40,481 nucleotides of DNA from Mesorhizobium sp. (GCA_004020365.1 SAQR01000032.1:1-40481), one strand, 5' to 3'; shown: positions 24,734 to 33,855, counted from the stretch's first letter. Notes: a model not told the origin generated them from the sequence alone. Numbers and translations: made by a program.

Positions 24734-26158
24734 ATGGTAGATAGAGCAGTACGGATGGACGAGCAAACGACGGCAAATGAGGGCAGCGGGACGCTTGTCG
24801 AAAGCGTCATGGCGACGATCAGGCACAGGATCGCCGCGCGCAGCCTGACACCGGGAACACGATTGCCTTCGATCCGGGCTTTCGCGAAAACCATGCAGGT
24901 TTCGAAATCCACAGTGGTCGAAGCCTATGAGCGTCTTGCCGCAGAAGGCATCATCCGCTCGCGTCCCGGCTCGGGTTTTTATGCCGCCGGACCGCTGGCT
25001 CCCTTGTCACTGGCCGAGATCGGCCCCACGCTCGACCGTGCCGTCGATCCGCTCTGGGTTTCGCGCCAGTCGCTGGAAGCCGGCGACGGCGTGCTCAAAC
25101 CCGGCTGCGGCTGGCTGCCGGCCTCGTGGATGCCGGAGGCTGGATTGCGCCGGGCGCTGCGGACAATGGCACGCGGCGATGATGTCACGCTGACCGACTA
25201 CGGCACCCCGCTCGGGCTGCCGCCGCTGCGTCATCTGCTCGCACGGCGCATCGCAGAGCACGGCATCGAGGCGTCTCCCGACCAGATCATGCTGACGGAA
25301 TCGGGCACCCAGGCCATCGACCTTCTCTGCCGGTTTCTGCTCGAGCCAGGCGACACGGTGCTGGTCGACGATCCCTGCTATTTCAACTTCCATGCCCTGC
25401 TGCGCGCTCACCGGGCCAAGGTGGTCGGCGTTCCCTATACGCCGTCGGGACCGGATATCGAGCTGTTCGCGCAGGCGCTGATCGAGCACCGGCCGCGACT
25501 CTACATCACCAATTCCGCGCTGCACAACCCAACGGGTGCAATTCTGTCGCCGGTCGTCGCCCATCGATTGCTCAAGCTTGCCGACCAATCGGATCTGACG
25601 ATCATCGAAGACGATATCTTTGCCGACTTCGAACACACCCCCGCACCCCGGCTGGCCGCGTTCGACGGTCTTGGTCGCGTCGTCCATATCGGCAGCTTCT
25701 CGAAAACGCTTTCGGCGTCGGTGCGCTGCGGCTTCATCGCGGCTCCGCGAGACTGGATGGAAGGACTGACCGATCTCAAGATCGCTACGTCATTCGGCAG
25801 CGGCAGGCTTGCCTGCCAACTGGTGCTGACGCTGCTGAAGGACGGCAGCTATCGCAAGCACGTCGATCTGCTGCGCACGCGGCTTTCCCACGCCATGGCT
25901 GAGACAAGCACCCGCCTGAAGACGATCGGCATCGTGCCGTGGATCGACCAGCCGACCGGCATGTTCTTGTGGTGCAGACTGCCGGAAGGCGTCGATGCAG
26001 CTGATATAGCCCGCCGCGCCTTGCCGGCCAATGTCGTTCTGGCGCCCGGCAATGCGTTCAGCCTGTCCCAAACCGCCAGCCGTTTCCTGCGCTTCAACGT
26101 CGCGCAGTCGGCGGACGAGAGAATTTTCAGGACGCTCGAAGAGGCGATGTCGCGTTGA
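24734..26158 (+). CDS. MocR-type GntR/aminotransferase regulator
   Basis: 474 residues from ATG 24734 (ATG 24755 is an alternative). The N-terminal GntR winged helix covers about 20-85 (LPSIRAFAKTMQVSKSTVVE, then GIIRSRPGSGFY). The C-terminal domain is a class I aminotransferase fold with the PLP-binding Lys in IGSFSKTLSASVRCG and the substrate Arg region near FLRFN. MocR regulators use PLP as an effector cofactor rather than for catalysis. It likely controls the divergent EamA exporter 85 nt away. Confidence 0.9.
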   Translation: MVDRAVRMDEQTTANEGSGTLVESVMATIRHRIAARSLTPGTRLPSIRAFAKTMQVSKSTVVEAYERLAAEGIIRSRPGSGFYAAGPLAPLSLAEIGPTLDRAVDPLWVSRQSLEAGDGVLKPGCGWLPASWMPEAGLRRALRTMARGDDVTLTDYGTPLGLPPLRHLLARRIAEHGIEASPDQIMLTESGTQAIDLLCRFLLEPGDTVLVDDPCYFNFHALLRAHRAKVVGVPYTPSGPDIELFAQALIEHRPRLYITNSALHNPTGAILSPVVAHRLLKLADQSDLTIIEDDIFADFEHTPAPRLAAFDGLGRVVHIGSFSKTLSASVRCGFIAAPRDWMEGLTDLKIATSFGSGRLACQLVLTLLKDGSYRKHVDLLRTRLSHAMAETSTRLKTIGIVPWIDQPTGMFLWCRLPEGVDAADIARRALPANVVLAPGNAFSLSQTASRFLRFNVAQSADERIFRTLEEAMSR

Positions 26159-26179
26159 TTTTTCGCTGCTCTTCGCCCC

Positions 26180-26680
26180 TCACGCCCCTGCCCGCCTGCG
26201 CCGCCGCTCATAGAGCATGACCAGCGTTTCGGCGGTCAGCGCCGGCTTCTTCTCACCTTCGATCTCGACGGTGTTGGCCGCCTTCATCAGATACTGGCCG
26301 GGGCCCTTGTCCTCCATGGATAAAAGCGTGATCCGCAGCCTGATGCGCGCACCGGCCCTGACCGGCGCCAGGAACCGGACCTTGTCAAAACCATAGTTGA
26401 AGACGGCTTGCGTGTTTTCCGGCACGATGCCCATGTCGAGCGCCAGCGCGCCGATGATCGACAGCGTCAGATAGCCATGCGCGATGGTGGCGCGGAACGG
26501 GCTCTGCCGCTTCGCCCGCTCTGGATCGACATGGATCCATTGGCGGTCGCCCGTGCATTCGGCGAACTGGTCGATGCGGCTCTGGTCGACCGTCGTCCAG
26601 TCCGACACGCCAAGCTCCTGTCCTGTCATCGTCCTGAGCTGTTCGTAGGTCGGCGGCGGCCTCAGCCGTATTTGCGTCAT
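26180..26680 (-). CDS. MaoC family (R)-hydratase
   Basis: 166 residues from ATG 26680. The hot-dog fold hydratase motif is ECTGDRQWIHVDPERA, with the catalytic Asp and His of the MaoC/NodN type, followed by FRATIAHGYLTLSIIGAL. The family hydrates 2-enoyl-CoA, supplying (R)-3-hydroxyacyl-CoA. It is on the same strand as, and about 240 nt downstream of, a phasin gene, which fits polyhydroxyalkanoate metabolism, but no synthase gene is visible here. Confidence 0.9.
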   Translation of the reverse strand: MTQIRLRPPPTYEQLRTMTGQELGVSDWTTVDQSRIDQFAECTGDRQWIHVDPERAKRQSPFRATIAHGYLTLSIIGALALDMGIVPENTQAVFNYGFDKVRFLAPVRAGARIRLRITLLSMEDKGPGQYLMKAANTVEIEGEKKPALTAETLVMLYERRRRRAGA

Positions 26681-26918
26681 TCCTGCTTTCCCGATCGCTT
26701 GCCCTGCCTCCGGACCACGAACCGGCCGCCTCTGTCAATTCGGTCAGTGCGTTCCGCTGGGATATCCTCGGCCGGATCACGCCAGTGGCGGGTCCAGCGC
26801 CGGCTTCCAGCACTGGCAACAGGATTATTGGGCGGAACATCGTGCGCCTCGGCGGGGCAGCACCAAGGCTTTCACCAGCCGGGATGACGGGAGAAAAGTC
26901 CAGCTGCTTGGGAAACGC

Positions 26919-27347
26919 CTACTTCTTGTCGTAGCCGCTGCGGATTTCCTCCATCGCCTCCTTGATGCGCTCGCGCAGAATCTCGACCGATTCGGTGCCG
27001 GATTTCCTGGCCAGCTCGGCCACCTCGCCGGCATTTTTCAATGCAGTTTCGAAGGATTTCCTGGCGAACGCCGTTTGCTTGGCCATCAGCTCCCGAGGAT
27101 CGCCCGGAGCCCTGTAGTCCTGCGCCATGTCGGCAATCTCGCGCAGCGTATCCTGCAGCATCTCGCGTTGTCTGGAGAGCAGCGACGACGCTCCGGCAGC
27201 ACTTGCCCTGGCCGACTTTTCCAGTGCTTCGAGGTTCTTGCGATGATGGCTGAGGATCGCCTCGACATCGACGTTCGGCAGCTTCAGGTCGCGGCCGAAC
27301 CTGCCGAACATGTCGATAAAGGAGTCGGATTCCGGTCGCTTTGCCAT
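26919..27347 (-). CDS. Phasin family protein
   Basis: 142 residues from ATG 27347, with GGGGAG upstream. It is almost wholly helical and coiled-coil, with the phasin pattern NVDVEAILSHHRKNLEALEK followed by MAKQTAFARKSFETALKNAG. Phasins coat polyhydroxyalkanoate granules. It lies between the DUF445 and MaoC genes on the same strand. The frame is open upstream to 27500, but that part overlaps the 3' end of the DUF445 gene and is not family-like. Confidence 0.85.
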   Translation of the reverse strand: MAKRPESDSFIDMFGRFGRDLKLPNVDVEAILSHHRKNLEALEKSARASAAGASSLLSRQREMLQDTLREIADMAQDYRAPGDPRELMAKQTAFARKSFETALKNAGEVAELARKSGTESVEILRERIKEAMEEIRSGYDKK

Positions 27348-27444
27348 GGTGGCGTCTCCCCTTTTGCTGCGAATGCGGCAGCTGAAGAGAACAATAGGGC
27401 AGTGGAGCCCCACGGTCCATTCGTCCCGCGCGCACATCGCCGCC

Positions 27445-28737
27445 TCATACGAGAAACAGCCGTTCCAAGGTATGGAGCGCGACGCCGGCCAGGCCGCCAA
27501 TGACCATGCCGTTGAAGCGGATATATTGCAGGTCCCGGCCGATGTTCATTTCGATCAGCCTGGTCAGTTGGGCAAGGTCCCAGCGCTTGACCTGATCGGC
27601 GATGAATTTCGAGACGCCGCTCTTCTGGCTTTCGACGAAGGACGACAGCGCAACGACAAACCCCTGGTTCATGTCGGCCCTGATCTGCGCGTCGGCGGCG
27701 AGTTGGCGGCCGACCTCGACGAACATGTTGGCGAGATGGGCGCGGATCCTCGAATTCGGCGCCTTGGCGTCCTGTTCGATGAATACACTGAGGCTTTCCC
27801 ACATGTCGCCGGCCAGCGCCTTCAGCTCCGGCCGGGCGAGGAAATCGCGCTTCAGTTTCTCGGCGCGCCTGACGTATTGTTTTGACGTCCTCAGCCGCTC
27901 GACGAAGCTCAGGACGAAACGGTCGAACTCGGCGCGCATCGGGTGATCGGGATCGGCCCTCACCTCATCGAGCAGCGAACCGGCGGAGGCGACGATCTTC
28001 TTCAAGAGATAGGCGTCGGCGCGAAACAGGTTGAACAGCGACGGCAGTTCCTCGCGGATCTTCTCGCGCATCGTCGCCAGCGCCTGCTCGTCGCTCAGGA
28101 AGCGGCCGACGACCCTGGTGAATTCGTCGAACAGTCTTTGATGGCGGCGATCATCGGTCAAGGCCGACAGCAACTCGGCGGCGAGAGGCGCCAGCGGCAC
28201 CTTTTCGATCTGCTCCAGCATGCGGCTGCTGACGAAGCCGCGCAGGCCGGACTGCTCGACGGCCGCCAGTGTCTGCGGCACCAGCCGGCCCACGAAATGC
28301 GACAGATCAGCGGCGCGGTTGGGGTCGGCCAGCCAGTCGGCGACGAGCGCGGAAAAATCGACCTCGGCAAGCTTTTCGCGCACCGGCTCGGGCGCCAGGA
28401 AATTGGCCTCGATGAAGCGGCCGAGATTGTCGGCGATGCGGTTCTGGTTCTCCGGAATGATCGCGGTGTGCGGGATCGGCAGGCCGAGCGGCCGTCTGAA
28501 AAGCGCCACCACCGCATACCAGTCGGCCAGCCCGCCGATCGTCGCCGCCTCGGCGAAAGCAGCGACGAAACTCAGCCACGGATAGTGGCCCTCGAACGAC
28601 TTGGCCACCGCAAAGATGAGGACGCAGAGCGCGAGCGCTGCGGTGGCGACGAATTTTGTGCGCCGAAGCGCCGAAAGCTTGGCCTCCGCGTCGGCATCGA
28701 ACCGGGCGGATGCCAAAGCCGGTGATGATTGTGACAT
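27445..28737 (-). CDS. DUF445 membrane protein
   Basis: 430 residues from ATG 28737. Two hydrophobic N-terminal helices (FVATAALALCVLIFAVAKSF; WLSFVAAFAEAATIGGLADW) and one at the extreme C-terminus (VIGGLAGVALHTLERLFL) flank a long helical, charged middle. The block GGLADWYAVVALFRRPLGLP is the DUF445 (YjiN-like) hallmark. Function unknown; probably an inner-membrane protein with a large soluble coiled region. It is divergent from rirA 199 nt away, and the TGA-N9-TCA box between them could affect both. Confidence 0.88.
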   Translation of the reverse strand: MSQSSPALASARFDADAEAKLSALRRTKFVATAALALCVLIFAVAKSFEGHYPWLSFVAAFAEAATIGGLADWYAVVALFRRPLGLPIPHTAIIPENQNRIADNLGRFIEANFLAPEPVREKLAEVDFSALVADWLADPNRAADLSHFVGRLVPQTLAAVEQSGLRGFVSSRMLEQIEKVPLAPLAAELLSALTDDRRHQRLFDEFTRVVGRFLSDEQALATMREKIREELPSLFNLFRADAYLLKKIVASAGSLLDEVRADPDHPMRAEFDRFVLSFVERLRTSKQYVRRAEKLKRDFLARPELKALAGDMWESLSVFIEQDAKAPNSRIRAHLANMFVEVGRQLAADAQIRADMNQGFVVALSSFVESQKSGVSKFIADQVKRWDLAQLTRLIEMNIGRDLQYIRFNGMVIGGLAGVALHTLERLFLV

Positions 28738-28842
28738 GGATGAACTGCTCCTGGTCGATGTCGCGGACTTAAATCTAGTGATCCGCCCACCCGAATGCGC
28801 GCCATATCAGTGTCATGGTTTGCACGACCGCCCACACAAACA

Positions 28843-28857
28843 TGATCAAAATGTTCA
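28843..28857. promoter_or_regulatory. Iron-responsive operator upstream of rirA
   Basis: TGA-N9-TCA (TGATCAAAATGTTCA), the RirA-bound IRO pattern of rhizobia, 79 nt before the rirA start. It suggests autoregulation by iron. Confidence 0.65.
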
Positions 28858-28936
28858 GCTATTATGCGCTGCCAGTCTGGAATTATTCCAAGGTATAGGC
28901 CATATTAGGCTCAAGCTACTGCTTCGTGAGGACAAA

Positions 28937-29398
28937 ATGCGGCTGACACGCCAGACCAACTATGCCATGCGCATTCTGATGTATTGTGCTGCGAATAACG
29001 ACCGGCTGAGCCGCATCCCGGAGATCGCTGCCGCCTACTCGGTGTCCGAACTCTTTCTTTTCAAGATCCTGCAGCCTTTGGTCGAGCACGGTCTGGTCGA
29101 GACGGTGCGCGGCAGGAACGGCGGCGTCAGGCTCGGCCGCCCGGCCGAATCGATTACATTGTTCGACGTCGTGCGCGTGACCGAAGAGAGCTTCGCCATG
29201 GCCGAATGCTTCGAGAACGACGCCGCCGAATGTCCGCTGGTCGACAGTTGCGCACTGAATTCATCGCTGCGCGAGGCGCTCAACGCCTTCTTCGCCGTGC
29301 TCGAGCGCTATACGATCGCCGACATGGTGGCAGCGCGCCCGAATGTGCGCCACCTGCTCGGCATCGACATGCTGGTGCAAAGGGCGCCGGCCGCCTGA
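28937..29398 (+). CDS. rirA: Iron-responsive Rrf2-family repressor RirA
   Basis: 153 residues from ATG 28937. It matches RirA along its length: MRLTRQTNYAMRILMYCAAN, RIPEIAAAYSVSELFLFKIL, VRGRNGGVRLGRP, and the iron-sulfur cluster cysteines C91, C99 and C105 at the positions known for the family. RirA holds a [4Fe-4S] cluster under iron sufficiency and represses iron uptake genes through IRO boxes. It lies beside the haem uptake genes it probably controls. Confidence 0.95.
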   Translation: MRLTRQTNYAMRILMYCAANNDRLSRIPEIAAAYSVSELFLFKILQPLVEHGLVETVRGRNGGVRLGRPAESITLFDVVRVTEESFAMAECFENDAAECPLVDSCALNSSLREALNAFFAVLERYTIADMVAARPNVRHLLGIDMLVQRAPAA

Positions 29399-29463
29399 GT
29401 TCGAGTCATCCGCGGTTTGGATAGGTCTGTTGAAATTCAGGTCAGGCCGGCATCACCTGAATA

Positions 29464-30252
29464 TCAATAGACCGACTGCGGCAGGACGAACGGCATGTCA
29501 CCGGCCGGCAGCATGCCGACTCGCAGCCGGCAATCGAACACTTTTTCGATCAGATCGTCGCTGAGCACGTCCTGCGGTGAGCCGGTGGCGGCGAGCCTGC
29601 CGCGGTGCATGACAAAAATCCGGTCGGCATACATGGCCGTCAAATTGAGGTCGTGCAGGATGGCGACGACGCCGCCGCCCGTTCTGGCGAAATCACGGGC
29701 GATGTTCATGATGATCAATTGGTGCTTGATGTCGAGGCTGGAAACCGGCTCGTCGAGGAAGAGATAGCGCGGTTTGCCGTCGAGGACCGGCGCCCAGACC
29801 TGGCAGAGCACACGGGCCAACTGCACGCGCTGCTGTTCGCCGCCCGAAAGCTCCTGGTAGAAACGGCCGGCAAAGCCGTCGAGATCGACGCGCGCCAGCG
29901 CCCGTTCGGGCAGGCGCTCGTCCTCGCCGGGCAGCGCGCCCGAGCGCCCGCCGAGCAGGCCGAGCCTGACGATCTCTCGCACCGTGAACGGAAAGGACAG
30001 CGTCGTCGCCTGCGGCAGCACGGCGCGCAGCATGGCTGCCTCGACCGGTTTCATCACCGACAGGTCGCGGCCGTTGATGGTGACCTCTCCCGAATAGGCA
30101 AGGTCGCCGGACAGCGCCCTCAGGAAGGTTGTCTTGCCCGAACCGTTGGGACCGACGATGGCGGCGATCTCGCCGGGCCGCATGTCGAAATCGACATTGG
30201 CGACGATGCCCTTGCCGCCGATCGCCACCGAGACATTTCGCGCTTCGATCAT
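29464..30252 (-). CDS. hmuV: Haem ABC transporter ATPase HmuV
   Basis: 262 residues from ATG 30252. ABC motifs are complete: Walker A GPNGSGKTT near 34-42, Q-loop in VLPQATTLSFPF, signature LSGGEQQRVQLAR, Walker B YLFLDEP and H-loop ILHDLNL. Sequence features such as ALSGDLAYSGEVTING fit HmuV rather than siderophore ATPases. It powers haem import through HmuU. A 157-nt gap separates it from hmuU, longer than the other gaps in the operon; no IRO box is visible in that gap. Confidence 0.93.
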   Translation of the reverse strand: MIEARNVSVAIGGKGIVANVDFDMRPGEIAAIVGPNGSGKTTFLRALSGDLAYSGEVTINGRDLSVMKPVEAAMLRAVLPQATTLSFPFTVREIVRLGLLGGRSGALPGEDERLPERALARVDLDGFAGRFYQELSGGEQQRVQLARVLCQVWAPVLDGKPRYLFLDEPVSSLDIKHQLIIMNIARDFARTGGGVVAILHDLNLTAMYADRIFVMHRGRLAATGSPQDVLSDDLIEKVFDCRLRVGMLPAGDMPFVLPQSVY

Positions 30253-30409
30253 GCAAACCCCTCTCAGAGACCGTTTCGAAATTCGCTCTGGCGAGTCATA
30301 TGGTGGTGGTTTCGAGAACCGGAACGCAGCGTACATTTGGGTACGTGAGTACCGGAAGCGCAGAAAACGCCATCAGATGGCCGCCAGAGTAGAGTTTCCA
30401 AATGGTCTC

Positions 30410-31510
30410 TCACAGATCGACGACGCCACGCTTACGCAGCAGAATCCACAGGAAGAACGGAGCGCCGGCGATCGCGGTGACGATGCCGATCGGCAACTCG
30501 GCCGGCGCCACGATGGTGCGGGCGACGGCGTCGGCCAACAGCAACAGGCAAGCGCCAAGCAGCGCCGCGGCCGGCAGCAGATAACGATTGTCCGGGCCAA
30601 TAGCCAAACGCAGCAGATGCGGCACGACGATGCCGACAAAGCCGATGCCGCCGCTGACCGCGACAGACGCCCCGACCGCCGCCGAGACGCCGACGATGGC
30701 CGTGTATTTCAGCCGCTGAACCGGAATGCCGAGATGGCCGGCGGTGGCTTCGCCCAGCGCCAGCGCGTTGAGGCCGCGCGCCAGGAACGGCATCGCCGCC
30801 AACGCCAGCACGATCACAGGCCCAACGGAGCCGATTTTCTGCCAGGTCGCGCCGGCGAGCGAGCCGAGCTGCCAAAAAGTCAGGTCGCGCAACTGCCGGT
30901 CGTCGGCCATGAAGATCAGGATACCGGTCAGCGCCATGGCAAGGGCCGCCAGCGCGATGCCGGCGAGCAGCATGGTGGCGACCGAGGTTTGGCCGTGCCG
31001 GCTTGCCACCTGATAAAGCAGCAATGTCGTCGCCAGCCCGCCGCAGAACGCCGCCAGCGGCAGAGCGAGTGTGCCCAGCATCGAAGTTACCGGCGCCAGC
31101 ACTGTGGCGCCAAGCACGATGACGGACACCGCGCCGAGGCTCGCTCCAGCCGAAACGCCGATGAGACCGGGGTCTGCCAGCGGGTTGCGGAACAGGCCTT
31201 GCATCACCGCGCCGGAGACGGCCAGTGCTGCGCCGATCAGCACACCGAGCGTGACGCGCGGCAGGCGGATGTCGTAGACGATCAGGCGGTCGCGCGCGCT
31301 CATCGCCTCATTGCCGGGTGCTGCACCCAACAGCCAGTCGCCGACGACGCCGACCGCCGAGGCATCGGATGCGCCTGATGTCAGCGACAACAGGACGGCA
31401 ACGGCAAGTCCGAGGCACAAAGCCAGGATGGCGATGCGCGCGCGCCCCGAGCGGTCGCCGTCGGATGCTGTCGCCATGGTGCCCGCACCAGCGATCGATT
31501 GATCCACCAT
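30410..31510 (-). CDS. hmuU: Haem ABC transporter permease HmuU
   Basis: 366 residues from ATG 31510. A FecCD-family permease with about nine to ten membrane helices and family landmarks RLPRVTLGVLIGAALAVSGA, FRNPLADPGLIGVSAGASLG and GIGFVGIVVPHLLR near the C-terminus. It forms the inner-membrane channel with HmuV. It starts 11 nt after hmuT. Confidence 0.95.
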   Translation of the reverse strand: MVDQSIAGAGTMATASDGDRSGRARIAILALCLGLAVAVLLSLTSGASDASAVGVVGDWLLGAAPGNEAMSARDRLIVYDIRLPRVTLGVLIGAALAVSGAVMQGLFRNPLADPGLIGVSAGASLGAVSVIVLGATVLAPVTSMLGTLALPLAAFCGGLATTLLLYQVASRHGQTSVATMLLAGIALAALAMALTGILIFMADDRQLRDLTFWQLGSLAGATWQKIGSVGPVIVLALAAMPFLARGLNALALGEATAGHLGIPVQRLKYTAIVGVSAAVGASVAVSGGIGFVGIVVPHLLRLAIGPDNRYLLPAAALLGACLLLLADAVARTIVAPAELPIGIVTAIAGAPFFLWILLRKRGVVDL

Positions 31511-31521
31511 CGGGCGCCCGC

Positions 31522-32424
31522 TCAGTCCGCGGCCTGCCCGCCATAAAGCGAGGCGGCAAGGTCGCGGATGACGTCGGCGGTGCGCGGCCCGAAGCCGAGC
31601 AGGTAGCCGCCATCCATGCGGACCGCCTTGCGCGCCGCGCCCGCCGGTGTCGACCGGATGGACGGGTGCGCGAACAATTCGTCGTCCGATACGCCGGGAC
31701 CGGCATTGCTCATCGTCAGGATCACGTCGGGCCTGGCGGTGATGACAGCCTCGTCGGACAGTTGCTTGTAGCCGGAATAGCCGTCGATCGCATTGACGCC
31801 GCCCGCAAGTTTGATGATGCCGTCGGCGGCGGTGTCGCTGCCGGAAGCGAGAATCTTGCCGCCCTGGATCGACAGCACGAACAGCACGCGCTTGCGCTGC
31901 TTGATCGCGGACGTCTGCTTTTCGGCCGCCTTCAGCCTGGCATTGATCTCGGCTGCCAGCGCATCGGCCTTGGCGTCGGCGCCAAGCGCCTTGCCGACCA
32001 TGCGGATCTTTTCGAGAATGCCTTCGTGGTCGTAGCGCTCGGGCACCTCGATGAACGGGATGCTCGTCTTCTTCAGCACGTCGACGGTTTCCTTCGGCCC
32101 GCTGCCCTGCAGCGCCAGGATGCCCGACGGATTGACCGACAGCACACCTTCCGGCGACAGCTGGCGCATGTAGCCGACGTCAGGCAGCTCGAGCGCCGCC
32201 TCGGGGTAACGGCTGGTCGAATCGCGAGCGACCAGCCGGTGCTGCTCGCCGAGCGCAAAGACGATCTCGGTGATCGAACCGCCGATGGCCGCTATCCTCG
32301 ACGGATCGGCGAAGGCCTCCGTCGCTTCGGCGGCACGGCCCGGCAGCGCAAAGGCCACGCAAAGCCACATCGTGGCGCCAACCGCCATTCTAAAAACACG
32401 CGCCCGTTCAAGCAAAGCAGCCAT
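31522..32424 (-). CDS. hmuT: Periplasmic haem-binding protein HmuT
   Basis: 300 residues from ATG 32424. The signal peptide ends near GRAAEA (residues 29-34). It has the TroA/BtuF fold of haem-binding proteins: RIAAIGGSITEIVFALG, ARDSTSRYPEAA (a segment that carries haem ligands in relatives), ALQGSGPKETVDVLKKT, SDEAVITARPDVILTM. It delivers haem to HmuUV. The gaps to hmuS and hmuU are 11 nt each. Confidence 0.94.
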   Translation of the reverse strand: MAALLERARVFRMAVGATMWLCVAFALPGRAAEATEAFADPSRIAAIGGSITEIVFALGEQHRLVARDSTSRYPEAALELPDVGYMRQLSPEGVLSVNPSGILALQGSGPKETVDVLKKTSIPFIEVPERYDHEGILEKIRMVGKALGADAKADALAAEINARLKAAEKQTSAIKQRKRVLFVLSIQGGKILASGSDTAADGIIKLAGGVNAIDGYSGYKQLSDEAVITARPDVILTMSNAGPGVSDDELFAHPSIRSTPAGAARKAVRMDGGYLLGFGPRTADVIRDLAASLYGGQAAD

Positions 32425-32435
32425 TGTCGTTGTCC

Positions 32436-33515
32436 TCAGGCTGCCGTCGGGCCTGGAATGCGCGGCAGGTTCTCTGCCAGAAACCGCCAGTCCTCGCGCT
32501 CGCTTTCGCCTTCATGGCGCTTGCCGAAGAACTGGATGATCATCTTGCCGTCGGCGCCATAGGCTTCGAGTGACGTGACGTGGCCATCCTTGGTCGGCTT
32601 GCGCACGGCCCAGACCTCCTGGACGTGGTCGGTCCGCAGATGCAGGTGGAAGGTTTCGTCCAGCACGTTGATCCACGGCCCCATCGGCTTGATCGACCTG
32701 ATCGGGCCCGAATGGATCTGGATGCAGCCGCGATTGCCGACAAAGCACATGATCGGCATCTCGCCCTCGGCGGCATGGTGGAACATGGCGCTGACCGCAT
32801 CCTTGTCGAGCAGCCAGGCGTAATCCTGGCCGACCATGCGCATCGCCTGGCGGCGATCGAGCTTCAGCGTCTTCAGCATGCCGAAGAACTGATGCACGTC
32901 GGTCAGCCGGCTCCAGCGGTCGCGCAGATCGTCGACGTCGGCGGAAACGCCGGAAGTCTCGGCCTCGCTTTCAAGCCCGCCTTCTGAAATCGACCCCTCC
33001 TCTGACATCGCGACGCTCGACTCCTGGTTCGGCGATTCGAGCTCGGCCACCAGCTTCTGATAGGCATAGAGGTTCGACGCCGGCCGCAGATGCACCTTGT
33101 GCACCGCCTCGCCTGCCGCATCGAAGAACTGCAGGCTGCGCCTGATATCGCCGCCGTCGCGCTTTTCGACGGCAAAGCCGTGCGCCCAGATTTTTGGGAA
33201 GATGCGCAGGTCGATGTTCTCGCCAAGCACCATGGCATTGTGGTTGCCGGACACGACCTTGTCGTAGACGCCGATCTTCTCGTGCACAGCGCTTTCGTTG
33301 CGGGTCAAGGCCATGACCTCGCCGACGGCCTCGAGGCCGATCAGAACATCGTTGACGCGCGGCTCGACGCGGAGGGCGCCGTCGCCGCAATGCGCGGCGA
33401 CCAGCTCGGCCTCCGAAATGCCAAGCTGGGCGGCGAGATCGCGCTCGCGCGTCTTCGGATTGTCTGCCCGCGCCCTGCGGATCTCGTGCGGCGCGGGCTT
33501 TACGCGCTGGTCCAT
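32436..33515 (-). CDS. hmuS: Haemin-degrading factor HmuS
   Basis: 359 residues from ATG 33515. Two HmuS/HemS repeats: first DNPKTRERDLAAQLGISEAE and EAVGEVMALTRNESAVHEK, second FFGMLKTLKLDRRQAMRM and GNRGCIQIHSGPIRSIKPMG. The proximal haem-ligand region of the family (around GNRGCIQIHSGP) is intact. A Ser/Glu-rich linker of about 35 residues joins the two halves, longer than usual. It binds cytoplasmic haem and, in relatives, degrades or transfers it. Second gene of the hmuPSTU(V) unit. Confidence 0.93.
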   Translation of the reverse strand: MDQRVKPAPHEIRRARADNPKTRERDLAAQLGISEAELVAAHCGDGALRVEPRVNDVLIGLEAVGEVMALTRNESAVHEKIGVYDKVVSGNHNAMVLGENIDLRIFPKIWAHGFAVEKRDGGDIRRSLQFFDAAGEAVHKVHLRPASNLYAYQKLVAELESPNQESSVAMSEEGSISEGGLESEAETSGVSADVDDLRDRWSRLTDVHQFFGMLKTLKLDRRQAMRMVGQDYAWLLDKDAVSAMFHHAAEGEMPIMCFVGNRGCIQIHSGPIRSIKPMGPWINVLDETFHLHLRTDHVQEVWAVRKPTKDGHVTSLEAYGADGKMIIQFFGKRHEGESEREDWRFLAENLPRIPGPTAA

Positions 33516-33526
33516 AGTTTTGTTAC

Positions 33527-33748
33527 CTACTTGTTGAGGATGAGCTTGCCCTGGCGGGTGATTTTTAACCGGTAGAGCGCTCCGTGATGCTCGATGCCGA
33601 TCTCGTGCTCGCCTTGGAACAGGGCGTTGCTGGACAGGGTTCTGACCGTCAACGGGACCCGATCGAAACGAGCCGAATTGTCGTCGGAACGGCGGACGCG
33701 ATCGCGAAAATCATTGGGCCGAAAATCATTGGGATTGTGCGTGTTCAT
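33527..33748 (-). CDS. hmuP: Haemin uptake protein HmuP (HemP family)
   Basis: 73 residues from ATG 33748, with AAAGGGA upstream; a longer start at ATG 33817 would lie inside the first operator. The C-terminal HemP signature is clear: VRTLSSNALFQGEHEIGIEH, then GALYRLKITRQGKLILNK. In Bradyrhizobium and other rhizobia HmuP is needed for hmuR expression and acts at the divergent promoter. The N-terminus contains a tandem PNDFR-PNDFR caused by a 15-bp DNA duplication (about 33705-33735). Confidence 0.9.
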   Translation of the reverse strand: MNTHNPNDFRPNDFRDRVRRSDDNSARFDRVPLTVRTLSSNALFQGEHEIGIEHHGALYRLKITRQGKLILNK

Positions 33749-33801
33749 CTGGTTCGATCCCTTTCCTGGGCCGGGCCTGGTCGGCTGGCTCGACGCTTGC
33801 G

Positions 33802-33816
33802 TGAAATGCCGATTCA
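33802..33816. promoter_or_regulatory. Iron-responsive operator 1 in the hmuP-hmuR region
   Basis: TGA-N9-TCA (TGAAATGCCGATTCA), on the hmuP side, close to the expected hmuP transcript start. A match to the rhizobial RirA box. Confidence 0.6.
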
Positions 33817-33820
33817 TTTC

Positions 33821-33855
33821 TTGACTTGAATACTCATGTTTACTAGTCAGTGCAA
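33821..33855. promoter_or_regulatory. Overlapping divergent promoters for hmuR and hmuP
   Basis: Plus strand: TTGACT (33821-33826), 17 nt, TAGTCA (33844-33849) for hmuR. Minus strand: TTGCAC (33855-33850), 17 nt, TATTCA (33832-33827) for hmuP. Both have ideal spacing, but the -10 boxes are only moderate. Confidence 0.45.
33822..33836. promoter_or_regulatory. Iron-responsive operator 2 in the hmuP-hmuR region
   Basis: TGA-N9-TCA (TGACTTGAATACTCA). It overlaps the candidate -35 of hmuR (TTGACT, 33821-33826) and the candidate -10 of hmuP (TATTCA, minus strand 33832-33827), so one bound repressor could block both. Confidence 0.65.

Noticed and set aside
30134-31378. Long plus-strand open frame (414 codons)
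   Set aside because: Antisense to hmuU; Arg/Gln-rich shadow with no ribosome site.
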